From Desulfamplus sp. (GTDB taxonomy: Bacteria; Desulfobacterota; Desulfobacteria; Desulfobacterales; Desulfobacteraceae): 6,265 nt of DNA. Position 1 is the stretch's first letter. Each line of letters begins with the position of its first letter. This document shows positions 1-6,106 of the stretch, piece after piece. The position numbers and the translations under genes are program-made. The stretch lies in contig JADFXA010000137.1 in NCBI GenBank assembly GCA_015233755.1, positions 1 through 6,265 on the forward strand, in the 5' to 3' direction. The notes under the pieces were generated by a model. That model searched no databases. It was not told the DNA's origin and saw only the letters and a program-made list of their open reading frames with translations.

Positions 1-63
1 CTTGCATTTAACCTTGCTGGTGATGGTTTAAGAGATGCTCTTGATCCAAAGATGAAACGCTAA
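1..63 (+). CDS. dppC: Dipeptide ABC transporter permease, C-terminal end (partial)
   Basis: Only the last 20 codons and the TAA stop are in the window; the gene begins upstream. Reading frame 1 gives a tail containing the residues NLAGDGLRDALDPKMKR. The pattern N-L-x-G-D-x-L-R-D-x-L-D-P is the hallmark C-terminus of DppC/OppC-type inner-membrane permeases, which pair with a DppB/OppB permease to form the peptide channel. The two ATPases that follow on the same strand support the dipeptide (Dpp) assignment. The permease could be of the Opp or nickel-type branch of the same family, since 20 residues cannot separate these; the neighbours' DppD/DppF character decides the name. Confidence 0.85.
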   Translation, partial: LAFNLAGDGLRDALDPKMKR

Positions 64-97
64 ATTCTTTAATCTATAATGTTCATAAATCTCAAGC

Positions 98-131
98 AAG
101 TAAGGGCTACAGCCTTGCGTCGTCCCTACTT
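98..131. repeat. Imperfect inverted repeat between dppC and dppD
   Basis: The arm AAGTAAGGG (98-106) is nearly complementary to CCCTACTT (124-131), with one extra A in the left arm and a 17-base interval. A competing shorter pairing exists: GCAAG at 96-100 with CTTGC at 114-118. The block is visibly richer in G and C than the AT-rich DNA around it. It is not followed by a T-run, so it does not look like an intrinsic terminator. It may be an mRNA hairpin that modulates dppD relative to upstream genes, or a copy of a dispersed intergenic repeat. A TATAAT sequence directly follows at 131-136 but has no acceptable -35 partner. The rest of the 115-base gap shows no small gene. Confidence 0.35.
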
Positions 132-178
132 ATAATATTAAATCTGACGTTACAATCTTATAAAATGGCAGAGACATA

Positions 179-1126
179 ATGACAAAATTAGTAGATATAA
201 AAAAATTATCAGTAGATTTTGATGGATTTAAAGCTGTTGATGACGTTGATCTAACCGTTGAAGCTGGAAAAGTTGTTGGTATTGTTGGAGAATCTGGCTC
301 TGGTAAAAGCGTAACGCAATTGGCTTTAATGGGTCTTATTCCATATCCCGGTATTATTGAGGCTGATACCCTTATGTTCAATGGAAACGATCTTCTTAAA
401 ATGCCAGACAAGAGACGAAGGCAGCTCACAGGCAAAGAGGTTTCCATGATCTTTCAAGAGCCCATGACAAGCCTAAATCCTTGTTTTACAGTTGAGTATC
501 AGATAAGTGAAGCTCTAAAAGTTCATGAAGGGGGAACAGCTAAACAGAGGCGTCAAAGAGTTATTGAACTTCTTTCACAAGTTGGAATTCCTGTACCTGA
601 AGATAGGCTTAAAAGTTTTCCGCACCAACTATCTGGCGGAATGAGCCAAAGGGTTATGATTGCGATGGCAATTGCCTGTAACCCAAGCCTTTTGATTGCT
701 GATGAACCAACAACAGCCCTTGATGTTACTATTCAGGCACAGATTTTAGAGCTTCTTATTGATCTTCAGAAAAAAAATAATATGGCTCTGATTCTTATTA
801 CCCACGATATGGCTGTTATTGCTGAAACTGTCCAAGATGTTGTTGTGATGTATGCGGGGCAGGTTGTGGAGAAAAATAGCACTGAAAACATCTTCAAATC
901 GCCATCTCACCCTTACACCTACGCTCTTTTAAACGCTTTACCCGAAAGGAACCTAAATTCAAGGCGACTTCCAACAATTCCCGGCATTGTTCCCGGAAAA
1001 TATAATAGGCCTAAAGGGTGCCTCTTTCATCCAAGATGCAGCTTTGTTCAAGATATTTGTAAAACCCAAACTCCTGCCTACTTCCAGAAAGATAAAGTGG
1101 CGGTGAGGTGTCATTTTCCGCTGTGA
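179..1126 (+). CDS. dppD: Dipeptide ABC transporter ATP-binding protein DppD
   Basis: This 315-residue cytoplasmic ATPase is one of two that power dipeptide uptake through the DppB/DppC permeases. The ABC motifs are complete and in order: Walker A GESGSGKS (residues 37-44), Q-loop Gln93 within IFQEPMTSLNP, signature LSGGMSQR (151-158), Walker B LLIADEP (171-177), D-loop ALD (180-182) and switch His209. The oligopeptide-transporter C-terminal extension follows, with the HPYT motif near residue 244. Four cysteines at 281, 287, 294 and 311 (spacing 5, 6, 16) resemble the iron-sulfur site described in some DppD proteins. Length and the phrases VVGIVGESGSGKS and MSQRVMIAMAIAC match proteobacterial DppD. 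The start has only a weak upstream purine stretch, but the first residues fit the family. It lies 115 bases after the permease and 69 bases before the dppF start, presumably in one operon. Confidence 0.93.
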   Translation: MTKLVDIKKLSVDFDGFKAVDDVDLTVEAGKVVGIVGESGSGKSVTQLALMGLIPYPGIIEADTLMFNGNDLLKMPDKRRRQLTGKEVSMIFQEPMTSLNPCFTVEYQISEALKVHEGGTAKQRRQRVIELLSQVGIPVPEDRLKSFPHQLSGGMSQRVMIAMAIACNPSLLIADEPTTALDVTIQAQILELLIDLQKKNNMALILITHDMAVIAETVQDVVVMYAGQVVEKNSTENIFKSPSHPYTYALLNALPERNLNSRRLPTIPGIVPGKYNRPKGCLFHPRCSFVQDICKTQTPAYFQKDKVAVRCHFPL

Positions 1127-1182
1127 TTATAATTAGTTACTTAATATTTTTAATTATTTTTTACTTAGCCAGTGTTAAAAAT

Positions 1183-1186
1183 GGAG
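1183..1186 (+). promoter_or_regulatory. Ribosome binding site fixing the dppF start
   Basis: GGAG at 1183-1186 lies 9 bases upstream of ATG 1196. Neither the GTG at 1172 nor the ATG at 1181, both in the same frame, has a purine-rich Shine-Dalgarno element before it. The site therefore favours translation starting at 1196 with the residues MTKDKYPVIT. Confidence 0.65.
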
Positions 1187-1195
1187 TTTTTCAAA

Positions 1196-2176
1196 ATGAC
1201 AAAAGATAAATACCCCGTAATTACAGCCAACAATCTTAAAAAATATTATCCTGTTAAACAAAATGGATTTTTTAAGAAAGATATAAATCTTAAAGCTCTT
1301 GATGGTGCTTCGTTTTCAATAGATGCGGGTAAAACCCTTGCCGTTGTTGGGGAGTCTGGCTGCGGAAAATCAACCCTTGCCCGTTTAGTAACTATGATTG
1401 AAGAGCCAACTTTTGGTGAATTTACGATTTCAGGCACAAATGTTGTAAAGAGCAACAAAAAAGAGAAAAAGACGCTTAGAAGTAAAGTTCAGATTGTATT
1501 CCAAGACCCTTATGGATCGCTAAATCCTCGCAAAAAAGTAGGCGATATTCTTGAAGAGCCACTTATTATAAACAGTGAATTAAATAAGAGTCAAAGGCGG
1601 GAGAAATCTTTGGCAATTATGGAAAAAGTCGGCTTGACACAAGAACAATATAACCGTTATCCCCACATGTTTTCAGGAGGACAGCGTCAAAGGATTGCAG
1701 TTGCAAGGGCATTGATGCTAAACCCTTCTCTTGTGATTGCTGATGAGCCGGTATCTGCTCTTGATGTCTCTGTTCAGGCACAGGCGTTAAATCTTCTTAT
1801 GGATTTACAAGAAGAGATGAACCTTGCTTATCTCTTTATTTCTCACGATTTGAGCGTTGTCCGCTTAATATCACATGAGATTATGGTTATGTATCTTGGA
1901 AGAGTGGTAGAGCAAGGAGAAAAAAATACTATTTTTGATAACCCGCTTCACCCATACACAATGGCTCTTCTTGCTGCAACTCCACGAGTTAATGCAGATT
2001 CAAGACAAAAAAAGATACGACTTTTAGGAGAGCTTCCATCTCCCTTAAATCCTCCCTCTGGCTGCACATTTCATCGAAGATGTGCTTACATGAGTGATAT
2101 TTGTAAAAATTTAGCCCCTGAACCAAAAAAGATTGCTGGTAGAATGGTATCTTGTCATAATGTGGATAAAATTTAG
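1196..2176 (+). CDS. dppF: Dipeptide ABC transporter ATP-binding protein DppF
   Basis: This is the second ATPase of the dipeptide importer, 326 residues from the chosen ATG; it forms a heterodimer with DppD on the cytoplasmic face of the permease. Motifs in this numbering are Walker A GESGCGKST (52-60), Q-loop Gln103 in VFQDPYGSLNPRKKVG, signature FSGGQRQR (159-166), Walker B LVIADEP (179-185) and switch His217 in FISHDLSVV. The C-terminal extension has NPLHPYT (249-255), GELPSPLNPPSGC (278-290), and cysteines 290, 296, 303 and 320. Their spacing of 5, 6, 16 is the same as in DppD. The sequence is strongly DppF-like, close to the enterobacterial protein. An in-frame GTG at 1172 would add eight residues but lacks a ribosome binding site. 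No convincing terminator hairpin follows the TAG stop, so some read-through into the next gene is possible. Confidence 0.93.
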   Translation: MTKDKYPVITANNLKKYYPVKQNGFFKKDINLKALDGASFSIDAGKTLAVVGESGCGKSTLARLVTMIEEPTFGEFTISGTNVVKSNKKEKKTLRSKVQIVFQDPYGSLNPRKKVGDILEEPLIINSELNKSQRREKSLAIMEKVGLTQEQYNRYPHMFSGGQRQRIAVARALMLNPSLVIADEPVSALDVSVQAQALNLLMDLQEEMNLAYLFISHDLSVVRLISHEIMVMYLGRVVEQGEKNTIFDNPLHPYTMALLAATPRVNADSRQKKIRLLGELPSPLNPPSGCTFHRRCAYMSDICKNLAPEPKKIAGRMVSCHNVDKI

Positions 2177-2246
2177 TGTGTAATTGCTCTTGCTTTATTG
2201 ATTGATAACTTAGCATTTAACAACTCATTACAATAGGAAAATCAGA

Positions 2247-3974
2247 ATGGATAGTAATAATAAAACAGGTTTAGGTATTGAACTTGATTTAATTGAGCTT
2301 CCCGATTTGCCTGAGCTTGATGATGAGTATTGTGAACAAAAAGACAGTAATATAATAATATCTTCTAAACAAAACGAGAAAGAGACTGTAGAGAACATCT
2401 CCAAAAACGTGGAAGAGTTGAGCTATGAAGGAGGATTTCTATCTAAAATTATTCCTGATTTAGATGAACAAATCAAAACCGGAAAATTTCTTCGCTCATT
2501 TACAGCACAGATAGGAGAAGTCAACCATATTGTTAATATGGATTATGCTACAACAGTAGATATTGCATCGGTAATACTTAAAGATATTGCACTATCTTCA
2601 AAAGTTCTTTCAATTGTAAATTCTTCTTATTATAGCAGATTAGGAGAAAAAGGTATTGCAAGTATTTCAGATGCTGTTTTTATTCTTGGAACAAACGAGG
2701 TTCAACAAGCTGCAACAACTATTCTACTCTTTGAGTTCATGCGTGATATTGGTAAAAGCGATATGCTTAAAGAGAAATCTTTAGCAAGCCTTATGCGTGG
2801 TTTGATGGCAAAAGATATCGCAGAAGATAGGCATTACAAAGAAGCTGATCAATTCCAAATTGCCGCAATGCTTTATGATATAGGTGAGCAGATTATCCTA
2901 TTTTGTGATCCTCAAACTTACCAAAGAATCATTAGAATATCTGATCAAAAGGGTATTGATAGGGAGATTGTTTCAAAACAATTTATAGGAGCCTCATTTG
3001 CTCAGATTGGTACGGAAGTTGTATCTAAATGGGGATTTCCTAAAAGCATTCTTGATAGCATTCAACCTTTGGAGTCTTCAATGGATCGGAAATTGTTTAC
3101 AATCCGCAATATGAAACGCATTGTGGCCTCTTTTACGAACGATATGTGCAATATTGACTGGCGTGCAAGTCCAATACTAAGAAAGAAAAAAATTGAACAA
3201 ATTGTAAAGCGTTATGGCTACCTACTAAACCTTGGAATTTCTGGTGCATCTCAAATCCTCAATAATGCAATAAACAAAGTAGAAAAACATGCTAAAATTT
3301 TGAATGTTATACTTAAAAACAGCCGTTTTGACCGAAATTCAGAAAAGAAAATATTAGATTTGCAGATTGAATCAGATCAAAAGGTCTGGACTCCTTCTGA
3401 AATAGAAACTTATGATATGCCAACTGAGGCTCTAAGTGCCGTAGATAAAAAAGCGAATCAGAAGACTGAATGGGTTGAAAATAATATTAGAGAAATTCAA
3501 AAGATTATAGACTCAGGGTTCAAATTAAGCGAGATACTCCATCTAATAATCACTACTATATACAAAGGTTTCTTCTTTTCCAGAATCTCCATTTGTATTA
3601 TGAATAAGGAGAAAGGTATGATGGCTGTAAGATTTGTTTTGGGAGATGACTCAGAGAAGTTTAGCAAGGACTTTCAGTTTGTAGTGTCAAATGGTGATGA
3701 TACGTTCAATAAGGCTCTAACCACAGGAATTGACATTGTTGTAGAAAATGTGAGCAACAGAGCACTTAACAGCAAGATACCTGACTGGTATATTAAAGGC
3801 AATTTTGCTGAATCTTTTGCCATTTATCCTCTTATTGTCGAGCAGAAAAAAGTAGGGTTAATCTATGTTGACTGGGAGAGCAGCGATACCCATTTATTCT
3901 CTGATGAGGTAAAACAGTTGATGCAACAACTTAAGAATCTTACTGTTACAGCGATAAAGAAAAGTAGAACATAA
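2247..3974 (+). CDS. HDOD-GAF signalling protein with degenerate HD residues
   Basis: This is a 575-residue soluble protein with no signal peptide or membrane segment. Residues 1-60 are acidic and probably disordered, with a LPDLPELDDE stretch (18-27). Residues about 70-280 match the HDOD fold, a non-catalytic relative of HD phosphohydrolases: a helical region with DIASVILKDIALSSKVLSIVNS (split here around residue 118), an IxDAVFILGTNEVQ stretch (140-153), LYDIGEQ (209-215) and KWGFPKSILDSI (261-272). The usual LHDIG is LYDIG, with Tyr210 in place of His, and the other expected histidines are Arg184 and Phe251, so phosphodiesterase activity is unlikely. Residues 280-380 are helical and lysine-rich. 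Residues about 410-570 look like a GAF sensor domain, ending in FAIYPLIVEQKKVGLIYVDW. AGGA at 2235-2238 lies 8 bases before the ATG. The 70-base gap after dppF shows no clear promoter or terminator. The gene converges on the ATPase fusion with a 2-base gap. It is probably a signalling scaffold; its ligand and partner are unknown. Confidence 0.85.
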   Translation: MDSNNKTGLGIELDLIELPDLPELDDEYCEQKDSNIIISSKQNEKETVENISKNVEELSYEGGFLSKIIPDLDEQIKTGKFLRSFTAQIGEVNHIVNMDYATTVDIASVILKDIALSSKVLSIVNSSYYSRLGEKGIASISDAVFILGTNEVQQAATTILLFEFMRDIGKSDMLKEKSLASLMRGLMAKDIAEDRHYKEADQFQIAAMLYDIGEQIILFCDPQTYQRIIRISDQKGIDREIVSKQFIGASFAQIGTEVVSKWGFPKSILDSIQPLESSMDRKLFTIRNMKRIVASFTNDMCNIDWRASPILRKKKIEQIVKRYGYLLNLGISGASQILNNAINKVEKHAKILNVILKNSRFDRNSEKKILDLQIESDQKVWTPSEIETYDMPTEALSAVDKKANQKTEWVENNIREIQKIIDSGFKLSEILHLIITTIYKGFFFSRISICIMNKEKGMMAVRFVLGDDSEKFSKDFQFVVSNGDDTFNKALTTGIDIVVENVSNRALNSKIPDWYIKGNFAESFAIYPLIVEQKKVGLIYVDWESSDTHLFSDEVKQLMQQLKNLTVTAIKKSRT

Positions 3975-3976
3975 AA

Positions 3977-6016
3977 TTAATTTCTTTCATCAATAAAACT
4001 TATACCTTCCATCAGCAGCTTCATAAAGTGCCCAATAGCTTGTTTATGCCTATCTCTTGGAGGGAGAGCTGATGTGTATGTAAATCTTCCTTCAGTTTCT
4101 CTTAAAATTTTATAAAACGCCTCTTTATCAATATCTTGTTTATACTGAGAGCTAACAATCTCTCCATTATGAAACGATATAGTTGCATTTCCATCAGGAA
4201 ATCTAAATGAGATCATACCAGTCTTCTGCCCCATATTAAGCATCTGCAAAAGTTCAGTGATATTTGTATCAGCAATAGAGCCTGTAAGACCTGATTGGAG
4301 ATATTCAGAGGTTGCTATATCAGCTTTCTTTAGACGATTTGAAACTCGTTTACTTAAAAGCCTTGCAAAATACATTTGAAGGGCTGGATATATCCGCAAC
4401 ATAGAAAGAAACTCTTTACCATTAAGATATAGCAGCTTAGAGTTTTCAACAACTTTTATTGTTGCATTTACAGGGTCACCGCTCATTAAGCTCATCTCTC
4501 CAAATACATCTTCGCTTCCCATTGTATCTAATACAACACCTTGATCATCAATCACCTCAACTTTACCAGAGACAATGATAAATAGATTTTTACCAGGTTC
4601 ACCTTTTTTAATTACCACTTCATCTGGCTGATACTCTCTAAGTTTGAGTCTTTCAACAATGTTTTTTATCTCGTTATCTTCAAGAGATTGGAACATTGAG
4701 TAACCAGAAAGAAGCGAAGTCAACTGATTCATATCTTTTTGAAGAGTGTTTGTTTTAGACTCTTTTTCAATATAAACTGGAGGATTTTCCCAATCTTCCG
4801 AACGTGCTTGGCTCTTTGCAAAAAGCTCTCGCATCTCTTTAAGTTCATTTGCAACTGATGCAATACTTTGAGCAACCTGTGTCAAAAGCTGATTTGTTTG
4901 GAATATAAGTTGGGTTGTATCAGGAGGAGGTGTTGTTGTGAGAGAATTTTCTTTAATAGGCTGTTCTTGAATAGATTGTTCTTTATGGTCATTAATATTA
5001 AAGTTTTTATCTTGGGATTCAGGCATAGGAATCTCTGGCAATTTAGGAATAGTAATATCAGGTAATTGTGCCGAAGAACTATCTTCTGGTATCTCTGATA
5101 TATTACTTTTTTGTTGTGCGGCAGACTCTGATGGTTTTGCCACAAGTGGATCTGGTTCAATTTCAGACAAAAAGGTTTGAGAATGACTCTGCTTTTTAAC
5201 TCCTGTTGTAAGAGTTCTTGCAAAAAAATTTAAACATTTCTCCCAAAAGCTCTCCATTGAAAAGGTTACTACACCTTCTTTCTCTTTTCTTATTAAATTT
5301 TGAGCAATATTCTTAATACTCTTTGACGCTGACGTAGTGGGATGAAGCATTATAAATGGTTTTTGTCTTGAAACTGAAGAGACAACATTTTGGTCTCTTC
5401 CAATTACCCCAATAGGTATAAGTTTTAATCCTAAATATTTTGATGTAGTGGCCACAAATTTCCCAAGTGCATTTTTAGCACTCTGAATAGTTGGTGCTTG
5501 ATTTACAACCACCATAACAGAGTTTGTAAATCCATTTAAGGTAAGTATTTTAAGAAGAGAGTATGCATCCGTTAAGGAGGTGGGGTCAGGAGTTATGATA
5601 ACCATAAGCTCTGATGATGCAAGGCAAAAGGATATAACATCTTTGGATATACCAGCCGCGGTATCAATTATAAAATAATCGTAGGCATCAAGTTTTGAGA
5701 ATTGTTTGATAAGTTTTACGATCTGATCAGGAGTTAGGTTTGCCATCTCTTCAACACCTGAACTTCCCGGTATAATATCAATTCCTTCGTAATTTTCGAT
5801 AAGTATCTCTTTTATATCCTTTTGATATAAGATCACATCTTTAAGATTGTGTTCAGGATAAATTTTGAGGAGAATATTTATATTGGCAAGACCTAAATCA
5901 GCATCAAAGAGACAGGTGCTGTATCCAAGTTCAGCTAAATGAAGGGCAAGATTAGCACTGATATTGGTTTTACCAACCCCTCCCTTACCGCTTGTTACTG
6001 TTATAATTCTCGCCAT
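3977..6016 (-). CDS. FlhG/MinD-type ATPase fused to cNMP-binding-like and DUF4388 (PATAN) domains
   Basis: This is a 679-residue multidomain protein. Residues 1-245 are a deviant-Walker ATPase closest in appearance to FlhG/FleN: KGGVGKT (11-17) with signature Lys11, switch DADLGLAN (38-45), IIPGSSGVEEMANL (81-94), Walker B YFIIDTAAG (114-122) and PDPTSLTDAYSLLKIL (143-158). Such ATPases dimerise on ATP and position structures at poles or on the membrane. Residues 254-270 could form an amphipathic membrane-targeting helix. Residues 275-430 are a Pro/Ser/Glu/Gln-rich linker with a likely coiled coil at 371-402. Residues about 437-562 are a cyclic-nucleotide-binding-like domain with FGEMSLMSGDPVNAT (505-519), where Asn517 replaces the usual arginine. 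Residues about 575-675 are DUF4388: GLTGSIADTNITELLQMLNM, then KTGMISF and EGRFTY. A strong AAGGGGG ribosome binding site (6027-6021) precedes the start, and MARIITVTSGKGG is a typical family N-terminus. FlhG is usually about 270-300 residues, so roughly 400 are added. It is not next to flagellar genes here. The domain calls are firm; the cellular role is unknown. Confidence 0.9.
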   Translation of the reverse strand: MARIITVTSGKGGVGKTNISANLALHLAELGYSTCLFDADLGLANINILLKIYPEHNLKDVILYQKDIKEILIENYEGIDIIPGSSGVEEMANLTPDQIVKLIKQFSKLDAYDYFIIDTAAGISKDVISFCLASSELMVIITPDPTSLTDAYSLLKILTLNGFTNSVMVVVNQAPTIQSAKNALGKFVATTSKYLGLKLIPIGVIGRDQNVVSSVSRQKPFIMLHPTTSASKSIKNIAQNLIRKEKEGVVTFSMESFWEKCLNFFARTLTTGVKKQSHSQTFLSEIEPDPLVAKPSESAAQQKSNISEIPEDSSSAQLPDITIPKLPEIPMPESQDKNFNINDHKEQSIQEQPIKENSLTTTPPPDTTQLIFQTNQLLTQVAQSIASVANELKEMRELFAKSQARSEDWENPPVYIEKESKTNTLQKDMNQLTSLLSGYSMFQSLEDNEIKNIVERLKLREYQPDEVVIKKGEPGKNLFIIVSGKVEVIDDQGVVLDTMGSEDVFGEMSLMSGDPVNATIKVVENSKLLYLNGKEFLSMLRIYPALQMYFARLLSKRVSNRLKKADIATSEYLQSGLTGSIADTNITELLQMLNMGQKTGMISFRFPDGNATISFHNGEIVSSQYKQDIDKEAFYKILRETEGRFTYTSALPPRDRHKQAIGHFMKLLMEGISFIDERN

Positions 6017-6061
6017 ATATCCCCCTTTTGAATATCTTAATAATTACAAGTAAACTCAACT

Positions 6062-6089
6062 ATTATACTGGTCAAGGTCATAAAGTTAA
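6062..6089 (-). promoter_or_regulatory. Predicted sigma70-type promoter of the ATPase fusion gene
   Basis: Read on the - strand, a perfect -10 hexamer TATAAT (6067-6062) lies 16 bases downstream of TTAACT (6089-6084), which matches four of six positions of the -35 consensus TTGACA. Transcription would begin near 6055, leaving a leader of about 40 bases that contains the AAGGGGG ribosome binding site directly before the ATG at 6016. The promoter sits in the 90-base gap after the AraC-type gene, so the fusion gene can probably be transcribed independently of it. Confidence 0.6.
6070..6080. repeat. Short direct repeat GGTCA-A-GGTCA inside the promoter spacer
   Basis: Two GGTCA copies (6070-6074 and 6076-6080) are separated by one A and lie entirely between the -10 and -35 hexamers of the predicted promoter on the - strand. 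A protein bound there would block RNA polymerase, so it could be half-sites of an operator. It is short enough to be chance. Confidence 0.25.
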
Positions 6090-6106
6090 TTCTGCCTAAA
6101 TTAAAT

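Noticed and set aside
75..136. TATAAT sequences at 75-80 and 131-136 as promoters for dppD
   Set aside because: No acceptable -35 hexamer lies 15-19 bases upstream of either, and the local AT content makes TATAAT likely by chance.
130..447. Open frame of about 105 codons on the - strand over the dppD start
   Set aside because: It lies opposite a strongly conserved ABC ATPase, shows no family resemblance and has no ribosome binding site that stands out.
1172..1195. GTG at 1172 or ATG at 1181 as the dppF start
   Set aside because: Neither has a Shine-Dalgarno sequence, while ATG 1196 has GGAG at 9 bases and gives a family-like N-terminus.
1989..2216. Short - strand open frame over the dppF 3' end
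   Set aside because: It is antisense to conserved dppF codons including the cysteine motif and has no recognisable product.
2177..2246. Promoter for the HDOD-GAF gene (TACAAT at 2229-2234, TTGCTT at 2190-2195)
   Set aside because: TACAAT would place the transcript start after the ribosome binding site, and TTGCTT pairs only with a poor -10 at a short spacing, so no promoter is called.
4868..5223. Open frames on both strands inside the linker of the ATPase fusion
   Set aside because: They are other-frame readings of a low-complexity AT-rich linker; composition is Leu/Asn/Gln/Lys biased with no domain.
6062..6080. TTGACC on the - strand as the -35 box for TATAAT
   Set aside because: Only 2 bases separate it from the -10 hexamer; TTAACT at 16 bases is the workable partner.
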